This document shows positions 8,833-16,912 of a DNA stretch of 64,000 nt, in pieces (position 1 is the stretch's first letter; every line of letters starts with the position of its first letter). Source of the DNA: an uncultured Clostridia bacterium (GTDB lineage Bacteria > Bacillota > Clostridia > TANB77 > CAG-508); NCBI GenBank assembly GCA_934167755.1, contig CAKPLT010000003.1, positions 43,191-107,190 of the forward strand, read 5' to 3'. The notes below the pieces were generated by a model. It searched no databases. It saw nothing but the letters and a program-made list of their open reading frames with translations, and was not told the origin of the DNA. Position numbers and translations under genes: made by a program.

Positions 8833-9227
8833 TCTCTATCTTCTCCTCTACCTTGAGTAAAATTTCTTTTTAAATCTGCCTTCAATTTTTCTTTTAACTC
8901 ATCTTTTATTTCTCTTACTATCTCTGGCATTTCTTTTTTTAATTCTTGTTTTACTTCTTGTTTAATTTCTTCATATAGTTCGTCATATAATTCTTGCATT
9001 ACTTGGCTTCTAATATCTCCAATATCTTTACTTTTTTCTGTGGTAGATTTAGGTGTTAAATTTTTATTATTACTATTTTTGCTTTTTCTTGATTTTTTAA
9101 CATTCGCTTGACAACTTAAAGTAGAAGCCCTTGATTCTCCATTTTTTCTTGACTCTCCATAACTCGTATTATAACTTGGTTTATAATTTGAGTATGATCT
9201 TGATTCACCACCTCTTGACTCTGACAT
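8826..9227 (-). CDS. Low-complexity GESR-repeat and coiled-coil protein; candidate scaffold or precursor
   Basis: I do not recognise this 133-residue protein. The first 35 residues hold four ESR motifs (ESRGG, ESRSY, GESRKN, GESRAS) and are rich in Ser, Tyr, Asn and Gly. A basic Ser/Lys linker follows. Residues 70-120 form a charged helix with repeated QELxxE/KQEVKQELKKE heptads, probably a coiled coil. The C terminus is GRGEDREC. It lies between a DUF3419-type transferase and an ATP-grasp ligase in one operon, a position typical for a modified peptide or carrier protein. The last codons also form the ligase's ribosome site, so the terminal Cys may be incidental. RBS AAAGGAGG. Confidence 0.6.
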   Translation of the reverse strand: MSESRGGESRSYSNYKPSYNTSYGESRKNGESRASTLSCQANVKKSRKSKNSNNKNLTPKSTTEKSKDIGDIRSQVMQELYDELYEEIKQEVKQELKKEMPEIVREIKDELKEKLKADLKRNFTQGRGEDREC

Positions 9228-9240
9228 AAAAATACCTCCT

Positions 9241-10173
9241 TTAAATAATAATTACACTATCTGTGCAATTATCTATTACACTTTTAAAATTCTTTTCTAT
9301 ATATGTAATATTTAACTTATTAAATATTTCTTTTCTAAATATAGGATTATCTATTTCACTTCTATATTTAGTGTTTTGAATATCATACAAATATGCACAT
9401 ATTATCTTATTAGTTTTATTTTTGAAATTTTGTATAATATCTTTTAAATATTGTTCTAAATAGCATAATTTCTTACTATATAAGTCTTTTATATAATCGC
9501 TAATGTTCGACATCAGTATTATATCACAATCTACTGTATTTGGCAAATCGTAGCAATTTATATCCTTATAATTAGAATTTATTAGTATTATTTCCTTTTG
9601 TTTTATTCTTTCTTTAGCTTTATTATATTCTGCTTCACTTTTTAAATATAAATTTGAACTTATTTTTACACTATTATTATCATATTTATTATTGAATATA
9701 TATGAATTTCTTAAATCATAACCATTATTATTAAAACTTTTATATAGTATATCCCAATTTTCAGCTGTACCTTTTAATAAATATTTTCTTAATTTATTTA
9801 TATATATATCATAGTTTAAAGTGTCTTTGTTCTTTTCTATATTATCTTCATCATTTATCATAAAAAAATCCAGAAACTCATTATAATCTAAGTTTTCCAT
9901 AGCAACTAATTTTAACTCTGTAAAGATTAATGCTAAATAGTTTATGTCAAATCCTATAACAGTTTTTGCACCTTTATAGAAAGAATTGATAATATGATCT
10001 CCCGAAGCTACAACTGTTAGTACCTTTTTATCTATAAACTGTAAATTTTCAAAATATCCTGCAATATTTTCAGTTGTGAATGAATAAATTTGAGACAAAC
10101 TATTAAAATTATTAATATCTATTTCTTTTAAATCTAATTTTTGCTTTCTTTGATTTATATATTTTATAATCAT
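9241..10173 (-). CDS. DUF3419/BtaA-like SAM-dependent 3-amino-3-carboxypropyl transferase homologue
   Basis: The 310-residue protein has the DUF3419 core: VLTVVASGDHIINSFYKGA, then VIGFDINYLAL, LKLVA and LDYNEFLDFF, followed by a helical region and ILMSNISDYI. BtaA-type members transfer the 3-amino-3-carboxypropyl group of SAM to diacylglycerol in betaine-lipid synthesis. This copy is shorter and its acceptor is unknown. It is encoded between a radical SAM gene (4-bp overlap) and the GESR-repeat protein, so a small-molecule or peptide acceptor is possible. RBS AGGAGAG. Confidence 0.65.
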   Translation of the reverse strand: MIIKYINQRKQKLDLKEIDINNFNSLSQIYSFTTENIAGYFENLQFIDKKVLTVVASGDHIINSFYKGAKTVIGFDINYLALIFTELKLVAMENLDYNEFLDFFMINDEDNIEKNKDTLNYDIYINKLRKYLLKGTAENWDILYKSFNNNGYDLRNSYIFNNKYDNNSVKISSNLYLKSEAEYNKAKERIKQKEIILINSNYKDINCYDLPNTVDCDIILMSNISDYIKDLYSKKLCYLEQYLKDIIQNFKNKTNKIICAYLYDIQNTKYRSEIDNPIFRKEIFNKLNITYIEKNFKSVIDNCTDSVIII

Positions 10174-11115
10174 TGTTCTCTCCTACTTACTGGACAACCT
10201 TTTATTTGATTTTCTTCTATATATTTTAGATAGTTTTTTATAGGCTCTGATTTTATAACTTCAGCAAATGTGCTATTTTTTAATGTTAATTTTGATTTAT
10301 ATTCTGGATTTTGGGATATAACCCATGTGCATGGAGATACTTGTCCTAAATTATTAATATACAAAAATTTGTCTACAGCAGGACAAACTCCTTGTACTCT
10401 ACATTCCTTATTTTCTGAAAAACTATATTTAACTTGTATTTGATTTTTATATTTTATTGCTAATTTTTTTATTTCTTGCTTTACACTTTCTGTCGTTCTT
10501 TTAGATATAAGTTCTTCATCTCCGTCCAACCTTCCAACTGCCTCCATAAATGAAAATATTATTTCATTTGCTTTTAGTGCTATTGCTAATTCTATTGTTT
10601 CTTGTAATTTGTCTTCATTTTTCTTATATATTACTGTTCCAATTCTTGTATAGACATTATTTTCAGTTAAACACTTAATTCCGTTTTAATGTTCTTTCAA
10701 ATGTATTTTCTCCTCTTACATATTCGTGTGTTTCTTTATCATGCCCATCTAAACTTACATGTACCATTGGAAATTTTATATTTTTAAGTTCTTTTGCAAT
10801 TTCATCTGTAATTAGAGAAGCATTTGTTGAAATATCCATATCAAAACCTAATTCTCTTGCATATTTTAATATTTCTGTCATATCTTTTCGTGTAAAAGGC
10901 TCTCCACCTGTAAATTTTATATATTTAAAATTATTTTCTTTTAAACCTTTTATTGTTCTTTTTACTTCATCTGTTGTTAATTCATTTTCATACTTTTTAG
11001 CTTCACTACTAAATATACAATAACTACAATGATAATTACATGTATTTGTTATCTCCCATAAAACTCTGCCACCATTTTCTGGTATCCTAAACAAACAAAA
11101 TGGATATCTATTCAT
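10170..11115 (-). pseudogene. Radical SAM/SPASM-like protein split by a one-base frameshift
   Basis: Two frames together encode about 315 residues. The first (11115-10675) holds CNYHCSYC, GGEPF and the AdoMet barrel; it ends at TAA after FERTLKRN. The second frame picks up at about 10682 (GIKCLTENN) and continues through 10170 with a cysteine-bearing C-terminal domain (CRVQGVCP, VSPCTWV, GCPVS). Removing one base at AAAACGG near 10684 restores one uninterrupted protein. The CGG codon at the break is rare here, which supports a recent insertion or a sequencing error. The neighbours are intact and coupled, so the gene may be functional in the organism. Confidence 0.75.
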
Positions 11116-11665
11116 ACAATCCCTCTTTTCTTAAAATGCTTTCATATTCTTGTTTTTTAGGGTTATTGCTTGTGTCTATACTATAGAATTCTTTTTTTAG
11201 TTGTTTGACTTTTTCTAGTTTTTGGTCATTGGTTAATTGTAAGTTTATTCTTTTTATAACTTCTTCTTTCCCCAAATCTCCATTTTCTAATCTTTTAATC
11301 TGTGTTTCTTCTCGACAATAAATCATTATTATACTGTCTACCAAATCATATAGACCATCTTCTACAAGTAAAGCCCATTCTATAAATATAAATCCATCCA
11401 TATTGTTTATTTTCTTAGTCAGATATTCCTTAATTTTTGGATTTATAAAATTTTTATATTTCCTCATTTCATCTTGGCTATTATATATTTTCTTATTTAG
11501 CTCAACTCTATCTATATTCTCTTTATCTAATATAATTCTTCTAATATCATCTACATCAAAAAAACTTGCATTTATTTTATTTTGTTTACACATTCTCTTA
11601 AAAGCTTCTACTGCATAGCTCTTCCCACTACCTATTGAACCTGTTATTCCTATTACCTTTTTCAT
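11108..11665 (-). CDS. Dephospho-CoA kinase-like P-loop kinase
   Basis: The 185-residue protein has a Walker A motif GITGSIGSGKS at the N terminus, DVDD shortly after, and FIFIEWALLVEDGLYD with a following RLENGDLGKEEVIKRI, matching the CoaE fold including the lid region. CoaE phosphorylates dephospho-CoA in the last CoA step. The divergent nucleoside pocket and the location inside a biosynthetic-looking operon suggest a paralogue acting on another substrate; whether a second coaE exists elsewhere decides this. It overlaps the radical SAM gene by 8 bp and starts one base after the upstream stop. Confidence 0.65.
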   Translation of the reverse strand: MKKVIGITGSIGSGKSYAVEAFKRMCKQNKINASFFDVDDIRRIILDKENIDRVELNKKIYNSQDEMRKYKNFINPKIKEYLTKKINNMDGFIFIEWALLVEDGLYDLVDSIIMIYCREETQIKRLENGDLGKEEVIKRINLQLTNDQKLEKVKQLKKEFYSIDTSNNPKKQEYESILRKEGLYE

Positions 11666-13054
11666 TTATTTCTCCCAATCTATTCCATATCTTGAAGGGC
11701 AAAATGATAAAAACTCAATTTTTCCTTCTTTATTTCTTAGTTTTTCTAAGTCTTCCCATTCACTTACATTTCTAACAATTTTATAATCTTTATCTTTTAA
11801 GCTATTTACTAGAATATCTATATCTTTCAACATATCAGAATTTGTGTATATTTCATTTTCTAATAATGGCTTATCACTATGTATATATTGTGTAGGAAGT
11901 TCTTTTTCTTTTGATAATTTATTGTATATAGTTGTTCCTAATCTTAAAGTTAAAAAATGTCCTCTTATCTCATCTGGTTCAGTTTCTAATATAAATTCTA
12001 TTGTTTTTTGCATATCTTCTTTTGTTGTTGTAGGTAAATCAAATATAAAACTTGTTCTTACTCTATAGCCAATTTGTTTTACTTCTTTTATTACCTGTTT
12101 TGCATAATCTATATTAAAGTTTTTATTATTGTTTTCTAATACTTTTTGGCTTCCAGATTCTATTCCAAAATGAAGCCATCTAAAACCTGCTTTATACATT
12201 AATTCAAATGTATCTTTATCATAAGTATTTATACTTGAAAGACATCCTAATTTTATGTTTATTTTCTTGTCTAAAATAATATTGCTTATTTCTTGCATTC
12301 TTTTATTATTTACAGTTGCATTATCATCTAAAAAAATTATCTTTTTTGTGTTATAATTGCTAATTAAATATTCTATTTCATCAACAACTTTTTCCGCACT
12401 TTTTCCTCTCCAACTTCCCCAATAGTTGTAAGTAGGACAGAAATCACATTGATTTATGCATCCTCTGCTACTTAATATGCTTCTTATATCTATGTAATCT
12501 TTCAACTGTGCTAGTTCTCTGTTAGGAATTGGTAAGTCATCTAAATTATATTTTTCTTTACTTGGTTCATTAATTATGGTTTTATTATTGTTTTTAAAAA
12601 CAATTCCACTTATCATTAATAATTTTTCTATATTACTACTGTCCACATTTAAAATTTCTTTTATTGTGTTTTCTGTTTCCCCAATAATTCCAATATCAAA
12701 ATTTATAATATCTATTATTTTAGGGTTGTATGTTACTGTTTTTCCTATCATAATTGTCTTAATGTTGTATTTTTGAAGTTCTTTACATATTTCAGCTATG
12801 TTTTCTAATGCTTTTTGTGTATGTAATGGTATATGATAATCATATGAAACTATAACTATATCTGGCATAAACTCATTTTCTATATATTTTGTTAAATCAT
12901 TGCTGTTTAATTTTTTACAATCCATATCTAAGAATTTTACATTATGTTTTAATTCTTGTAAGTATGTTCCTAAAGTTATTATATCTATTGGCTCTATTAA
13001 TAATTTTTGTTCTGAAAATGGTATATTGGGTGGATTAATTAATAATATGTTCAT
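11666..13054 (-). CDS. B12-binding-domain radical SAM protein
   Basis: The 462-residue protein has an N-terminal cobalamin-binding-like Rossmann domain (about residues 1-150, beginning NILLINPPN) and a central radical SAM domain with CX3CX2C in SRGCINQCDFCPT and a GIESGSQKVLE strand. Class B radical SAM enzymes of this type methylate unactivated carbons or make C-C bonds. The DxHxxG cobalamin motif is not evident, so cobalamin may bind without the lower ligand histidine or be lost. The gene abuts a deformylase remnant upstream and the CoaE-like gene downstream. Confidence 0.8.
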   Translation of the reverse strand: MNILLINPPNIPFSEQKLLIEPIDIITLGTYLQELKHNVKFLDMDCKKLNSNDLTKYIENEFMPDIVIVSYDYHIPLHTQKALENIAEICKELQKYNIKTIMIGKTVTYNPKIIDIINFDIGIIGETENTIKEILNVDSSNIEKLLMISGIVFKNNNKTIINEPSKEKYNLDDLPIPNRELAQLKDYIDIRSILSSRGCINQCDFCPTYNYWGSWRGKSAEKVVDEIEYLISNYNTKKIIFLDDNATVNNKRMQEISNIILDKKINIKLGCLSSINTYDKDTFELMYKAGFRWLHFGIESGSQKVLENNNKNFNIDYAKQVIKEVKQIGYRVRTSFIFDLPTTTKEDMQKTIEFILETEPDEIRGHFLTLRLGTTIYNKLSKEKELPTQYIHSDKPLLENEIYTNSDMLKDIDILVNSLKDKDYKIVRNVSEWEDLEKLRNKEGKIEFLSFCPSRYGIDWEK

Positions 13055-13225
13055 TTATTCTCTCTTCTTTCTATTTATTGCTACTATTTTACCATTTTTT
13101 TCTTTTGTCTTCTCAAGAAATACAATTCCATCTATACATTCATCTATGTTTTTTATATTTATTTCCTCACATTCTTTTTCAAGAATAGGGTCTCCAACTT
13201 CTCTGATTTTTAAAACTATTCCCAT
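13055..13225 (-). pseudogene. Peptide deformylase remnant with internal deletion
   Basis: A 56-codon open frame starts MGIVLKIREVGDPIL, nearly the same as the start of the intact deformylase at 17864-18403, then jumps after about 27 residues to CIDGIVFLEKTKEKNG, matching that enzyme's C-terminal region after its HExxH helix. All three catalytic motifs (GxGxAAxQ, EGCxS, HExxH) are therefore missing. The upstream 45 bp also resemble the intact gene's leader, so the copy arose by duplication and in-frame deletion. It retains a ribosome site and its stop abuts the next start, so a short peptide may still be made. Confidence 0.8.
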
Positions 13226-13270
13226 ATTTTCTACCTTTCTGAACTATTCCAAAAAGGAATAAGTTCAAAT

Positions 13271-14143
13271 CTAAATTTTCTCTAAAATCCCATATACCAT
13301 TGCTATATCTGTTGGCACAATATATTTAGCACCTATAGCTTCTGCAACTACCAATGCAAAAGCACTCATTGCTCTTGTTGCATACCACCAGTCTGGATCT
13401 TTAACCCTTTGTCTTATTTCATCTAAAGAGATTAACTTATAATATCTCTCTGTTTCTTTTTTTCTGGTTTCGATATCCATCATAATTGGTGAGGCACTGT
13501 CTTTATATAAAGTATTTTCTTCATATTTTATTCCAGAACATCTAGCAAATTTTTCATGTCCTCCACCCGCCAGTATTAGTATATCTGCCTTTTCTTTTGG
13601 TAAATTTAATTTTCCTTTTATAAAAGCTTTTACTTTTTCTAAATCTGTTGTTGCATAATCTTCGGCTAAATCTGGAAATTCTTGCATTACATCTATAACT
13701 CCAATTTTTGTATTAACACTTTCTTTTATTTCTTTATCATAGATTGTAATTTCAGTAGAACCTCCACCACCAATGAAAACACATACTTTTTCATTTACAA
13801 ATCTTGTTGTTCCGAAAACTGTTAATTCATTTTCACTTTCTTGAGAAATTATATTAAAATTATATCCTGTTTCATTTTTAAATCTTTCTAAAAATTTTTC
13901 TTTTTCAGTATCACCCAATGTTCTAAAAATACTTGTACCACATATATATATATCTTCAGAGATATCTTTTAAAGCATTTACACTTTTTATTAATTCTTTT
14001 ATATCACTTCCTCTTAAACATTTATCTTCATTGTAATGTTTCTTGAATTGTATTGTAACTCCTTCTAACTTTTCTATATTATTCCCATCAAATTTATCAA
14101 CTTTAGTACATGTTGAACCAACTTCTACAATTATTTTATCCAT
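13271..14143 (-). CDS. Ppx/GppA-like phosphatase family protein
   Basis: This protein has about 291 residues from the ATG at 14141-14143, which has GGAGG eight bases upstream (a TTG further up is weaker). It shows ASKHA-fold motifs: VEVGSTCTKV, GTSIFRTL, a glutamate-rich ES-E segment, GGGGSTEI, AGGGHEK and a C-terminal VPTDIAMVYGIL that parallels the end of exopolyphosphatase catalytic domains. Ppx/GppA enzymes hydrolyse polyphosphate or pppGpp. The sequence is diverged, so the substrate is uncertain. It is the first intact gene of the long operon. Confidence 0.7.
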   Translation of the reverse strand: MDKIIVEVGSTCTKVDKFDGNNIEKLEGVTIQFKKHYNEDKCLRGSDIKELIKSVNALKDISEDIYICGTSIFRTLGDTEKEKFLERFKNETGYNFNIISQESENELTVFGTTRFVNEKVCVFIGGGGSTEITIYDKEIKESVNTKIGVIDVMQEFPDLAEDYATTDLEKVKAFIKGKLNLPKEKADILILAGGGHEKFARCSGIKYEENTLYKDSASPIMMDIETRKKETERYYKLISLDEIRQRVKDPDWWYATRAMSAFALVVAEAIGAKYIVPTDIAMVYGILEKI

Positions 14144-14173
14144 TGCCTTTTCCTCCAAACTACAATCTAATTT

Positions 14174-14269
14174 TCAACTATTTTCAAATATGGAATCAAT
14201 TAAAGTACCGTCCATATCAAAAATGATATACTTTTTATCCTTTAAACTAAGTTGACTCAGTTCCTTCAT
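14174..14269 (-). pseudogene. HAD hydrolase N-terminal remnant
   Basis: A 31-residue frame contains KKYIIFDMDGTLIDS, motif I of haloacid-dehalogenase phosphatases, then ends at a TGA soon after. The remaining 200 or so residues expected for the family are absent; the Ppx-like gene follows. An AAGGA site lies upstream of its ATG. It is probably the stub of a deleted HAD gene (family could be pyrophosphatase or phosphoglycolate phosphatase type). Confidence 0.7.
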
Positions 14270-14303
14270 AATAATCTCATTCCTTAATTCTTATTTTGCA
14301 AAC

Positions 14304-14332
14304 ATTTTATCATAAAATTCAATATTTTACAA
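14304..14332 (-). promoter_or_regulatory. Promoter upstream of HAD remnant and Ppx-like operon
   Basis: TTGTAA (14327-14332) and TAAAAT (14304-14309) are 17 bp apart on the minus strand. This could drive the whole minus-strand operon to about 7.15 kb. No other promoter of comparable quality is visible before the B12-type radical SAM gene. Confidence 0.5.
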
Positions 14333-14393
14333 CAAATCATTATCTATCATATCGGTATACTAAACAAAGGTTTTGTTTTCTTGTCAAAAACTA

Positions 14394-14421
14394 TTGATTT
14401 TTTGTATATATTTGATATAAT
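14394..14421 (+). promoter_or_regulatory. Promoter for small ORF 14448
   Basis: TTGATT (14394-14399) and TATAAT (14416-14421) are separated by 16 bp and sit 27 bp before the GTG start of the plus-strand gene. Confidence 0.55.
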
Positions 14422-14447
14422 ACTAACTACGAAAGGAAGTTTGGTAT

Positions 14448-14705
14448 GTGCAAGAATTATTAAACATTTTAAATACTACAAAATGTACTCTAGATAGTTA
14501 TTATGAATTCCATAAAAACGATGATTTTTCTAATAAAAGAAATATGCCTAAAAATTATCTGGAATGGATTGATAAAAAAAGCAAAATTATAATGAATTTT
14601 CCAGAGTTTTCACAAAAATCAAAAGAATATATTGCTCGTGGAAATGTTGTTTGGATTGAATTCGAATTCAATATAGGTGGAGAATTTAGTGGTAGTTTTG
14701 CATAA
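14448..14705 (+). CDS. Hypothetical protein, 85 aa
   Basis: I do not recognise this protein. The start is GTG at 14448 with GAAAGGAAG eight bases upstream and a good promoter before it. It is soluble and mixed in charge, with YLEWIDKKSK and a C-terminal WIEFEFNIGGEFSGSFA stretch that ends abruptly, as if it were the N-terminal part of a longer protein. It is one of few plus-strand genes here and separates the long minus operon from two candidate small RNAs. Confidence 0.5.
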   Translation: MQELLNILNTTKCTLDSYYEFHKNDDFSNKRNMPKNYLEWIDKKSKIIMNFPEFSQKSKEYIARGNVVWIEFEFNIGGEFSGSFA

Positions 14706-14745
14706 AATCCTTGATTTTTGCATAAAAATATAGTATCATTTAATT

Positions 14746-14848
14746 AATAGGAAATCTATTTAATTAGATGACTGAGGAGGCTTACTTCGGTAAGCAGTTA
14801 TGATTTAAAATGTAGCTTATGTAGAAATATATAAGCTACATTTTTTTT
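14746..14848 (+). ncRNA. Candidate small RNA 1 with UUCG hairpin and strong terminator
   Basis: A promoter (TTGATT 14711-14716, TATCAT 14734-14739, 17-bp spacer) precedes a region with no convincing ORF. It can form a short stem at ATCTATTTAATTAGAT, a GCTTAC-UUCG-GTAAGC hairpin, and a 13-bp terminator stem (14808-14820 with 14831-14843) followed by a T-run. Length is about 103 nt. The 11-codon frame ATG ACT GAG inside it lacks a ribosome site at proper spacing. I cannot match it to a known RNA family. Confidence 0.5.
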
Positions 14849-14909
14849 ATATTTAAATTTTTTTCCAAAAATTATTGATGCAATTAGTAAAATACATTAT
14901 AATATACTT

Positions 14910-14987
14910 ACATTTAATCGTTGCACACTTCTGTGTGGTTTGTTCGTCTATACAGACTCTTAAAGTCCTCTATCAAGAGGACTTTTT
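14910..14987 (+). ncRNA. Candidate small RNA 2
   Basis: TTGATG (14875-14880) and TATAAT (14898-14903) with a 17-bp spacer give a strong promoter. The predicted transcript of about 78 nt contains CACAC-TTCT-GTGTG and GTCT-ATAC-AGAC hairpins and ends in a perfect 10-bp terminator stem (14962-14971 with 14976-14985) with a short T-run. There is no ORF. Its separation from small RNA 1 by under 70 nt suggests a tandem pair. Confidence 0.55.
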
Positions 14988-14992
14988 ATATT

Positions 14993-15048
14993 AGATTGTC
15001 GGGAACTCTCGTAAATTATATTTGATTTACGAGGATTCCCGACAATCT
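14993..15048. repeat. Large palindrome (24-bp arms) 3' of the NTPase gene
   Basis: Arms 14993-15016 and 15025-15048 pair over 24 positions with a single 2x2 internal mismatch and an 8-base loop. It starts 3 bp after the stop of the minus-strand NTPase gene and follows candidate RNA 2 on the plus strand. It lacks a T-tract on the minus strand. Two similar long palindromes lie at 22201 and 35671. Confidence 0.7.
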
Positions 15049-15050
15049 CT

Positions 15051-15581
15051 TTATCTCCATATATTTTCATTAATATGACTTGTTAAAGCCATGATAAATG
15101 CATTTCTTGTTAAATCTATTCTCGACACTTCATTTTTTGTCAAAAAGCTGATTCCACCTTTTCCTTTTCCAAGTTCTTTCCCACTAAATATTTTATCCAT
15201 AACTTTTCCAAGTTCAGTTTCTTTTATCTCATCTATGTATTTATTTGGAATAGGAAATCCTTGACTTGTTCCTACACTTTGAAATCCTTTAGAATCTTCT
15301 ATAACTACAGCATTTATATCTATCCATTCTCCTAGCATATTTGTAATTCCAGCTTCACTTGACACATAATAATCCGCTTCTATATTATTATTTATAGCAT
15401 ACTCTTTTAAATTCTTTACTCTATTTTTAGCTCCTCGAAGTATTTCTTCATTTATTGGTTGATCTCCTACATTTGAACTTACTGGTATTCCTTCTATCTC
15501 GACATTTTCAAAATATTTTTCAAATGCTTGTTTTGCACCTTCTATTTTTCCTGGGTTTTTTGTTCCCATTAATATTTTCAT
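15051..15581 (-). CDS. Inosine/xanthosine triphosphatase (YjjX/DUF84 family)
   Basis: The 176-residue protein begins MKILMGTKNPGKIEGAKQAF and continues with GIPVSSNVGDQPI and EEILRGAKNRV, the YjjX/DUF84 signature. Such enzymes hydrolyse non-canonical ITP and XTP to keep them out of nucleic acids. The length fits the family. It overlaps the upstream nucleotidase-like gene by 4 bp, making a two-gene nucleotide house-cleaning unit. Confidence 0.9.
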   Translation of the reverse strand: MKILMGTKNPGKIEGAKQAFEKYFENVEIEGIPVSSNVGDQPINEEILRGAKNRVKNLKEYAINNNIEADYYVSSEAGITNMLGEWIDINAVVIEDSKGFQSVGTSQGFPIPNKYIDEIKETELGKVMDKIFSGKELGKGKGGISFLTKNEVSRIDLTRNAFIMALTSHINENIWR

Positions 15582-15970
15582 TTACTTTGCATCTCCTTTA
15601 TATATCTATATATTTCTCCCCAATTGCTTACTTCTTTTAAGTTTTCGTTTTGTTCTAATACTTTCATTTCTTCTATCATTCCACCTCTTGCTGAAATGAT
15701 AATAAGTTCATTTCCTTCTTTTTGTAACATATCAATTACATCTTTTGCACCTGGTATTAAAGGAGTTTGCTTTGATAATTTCAAAAAATATTTATTAATA
15801 AAATTCATTCTTTCTTCATCTGTCCAGTCATATCTATTTCTTAAATAATGTTCATTTCTATTAATAATTCCATCTTTTTTTAATTCTATAAAATCATACA
15901 AATCTCCATAAGTTTTTAATACTCTTTCATAATCTAATATAACTCCATCTATATCAATTCCTATTCTCAT
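15578..15970 (-). CDS. HAD-family 5'(3')-deoxyribonucleotidase-like protein, short
   Basis: The protein starts MRIGIDIDGVILDYE, containing HAD motif I (DxDG), and later has PLIPGAKDVIDML and LIIISARGG (motif II). Related enzymes dephosphorylate deoxynucleoside monophosphates. Family members are usually 180-200 residues; here only about 130 remain and the motif III/IV part is shortened, so activity is doubtful. The start at 15968-15970 is chosen because an upstream ATG sits directly on the AAGGA site. It is coupled to the NTPase gene. Confidence 0.65.
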   Translation of the reverse strand: MRIGIDIDGVILDYERVLKTYGDLYDFIELKKDGIINRNEHYLRNRYDWTDEERMNFINKYFLKLSKQTPLIPGAKDVIDMLQKEGNELIIISARGGMIEEMKVLEQNENLKEVSNWGEIYRYIKEMQSK

Positions 15971-16039
15971 ACTATATTTCATTCCTTCTACATAAAATTA
16001 TTGCATTTTTCAATTTACAACTATAAAGCTTCTTCCAAT

Positions 16040-16435
16040 TTAAAACATTGTTATCAATCTTAATTCATTTTTTTCTGGAATATATTTTAACGAAATTAGT
16101 GCATTTTTTCTTTCACTATTTTCAAATAATTCTATCAAAACATTAAATTTCAAATTTTCAAATTCATTCTTTTCTATATTGTAAATATAATTATTATATA
16201 CATTTATCAAAATTTTCTTTTCTAATTCTTCTTTAGTAACATTTAATAATCCAAGTGTTTTCATATCACCTGTATTTTTTGTCATTAAATACTTTAACTT
16301 TCGCTCATCTATTATTACTTTTATTTTTTCATATTTCGGAGTAATATAAGTCAAAAGATTATAGCTAATTTTTAAATCCTCTTCATCTTTTATTCCATTT
16401 GGTATTTTATAAGCTAAAAATAATTCATAATACAT
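16040..16435 (-). CDS. Hypothetical protein, probably 5'-disrupted
   Basis: I do not recognise this 131-residue soluble protein. The same frame remains open upstream for at least 35 more codons (to about 16540) without a start codon, and a different frame upstream encodes a hydrophobic N-terminal segment beginning at an ATG near 16611. This pattern suggests an older, longer gene with a frameshift. No ribosome site of note precedes the ATG at 16435. The 16436-16667 stretch holds no other gene that I can support. Confidence 0.4.
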   Translation of the reverse strand: MYYELFLAYKIPNGIKDEEDLKISYNLLTYITPKYEKIKVIIDERKLKYLMTKNTGDMKTLGLLNVTKEELEKKILINVYNNYIYNIEKNEFENLKFNVLIELFENSERKNALISLKYIPEKNELRLITMF

Positions 16436-16667
16436 TTGATTTATGCTTATAATATCAAATCCATTTTCTTTATATGCATATCCTTGTTCATTATAATTTT
16501 CTTTATCATCTCTATCTATAAAATAACTTTGTTCTTATATTTAATACATATTGGGCATAAAATATATGATAAATATTGTTTTATCATTAAAATATTTTTC
16601 AGAGCTTTCATTTTATTATTACCCCTAAAATCAATTTAATATTGTTCTAATTTATTAGTTTTTATTT

Positions 16668-16907
16668 TTACCTATCTAAAACAATATTATATTCTTTAAC
16701 TTTTTTACCTTTTTCATAATATTCAATAAACACACTTTGTCTTCGTACATCAATTTCATAATACACTCTCAATTTATATCTACATACATGTTTTGAAAAC
16801 TCTTTCCCATCATATGACCATATGTCATCGAATGAGTCTTTTGTTAAAATTTGTACTCTTCTTTTATTTGATGTTTTTGTACTTTTAATCGCTGTCAACT
16901 TCTTCAA
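16668..16907 (-). CDS. Hypothetical protein, 79 aa, start uncertain
   Basis: I do not recognise this basic protein (KSTKTSNKRRVQIL followed by VYYEIDVRR). The only start in frame is TTG at 16907 and it lacks a ribosome site. A better ATG with GGAG at 16921 (MNNTIEEVDSD) reads in another frame and stops after 11 codons, so a frameshift near 16888 may have split an originally longer N terminus. It lies next to the GNAT gene. Confidence 0.4.
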   Translation of the reverse strand: MKKLTAIKSTKTSNKRRVQILTKDSFDDIWSYDGKEFSKHVCRYKLRVYYEIDVRRQSVFIEYYEKGKKVKEYNIVLDR

Positions 16908-16912
16908 TTGTA

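Noticed and set aside
14770..14806. 11-codon frame in candidate small RNA 1
   Set aside because: No ribosome site at a usable distance; the same bases form the UUCG hairpin.
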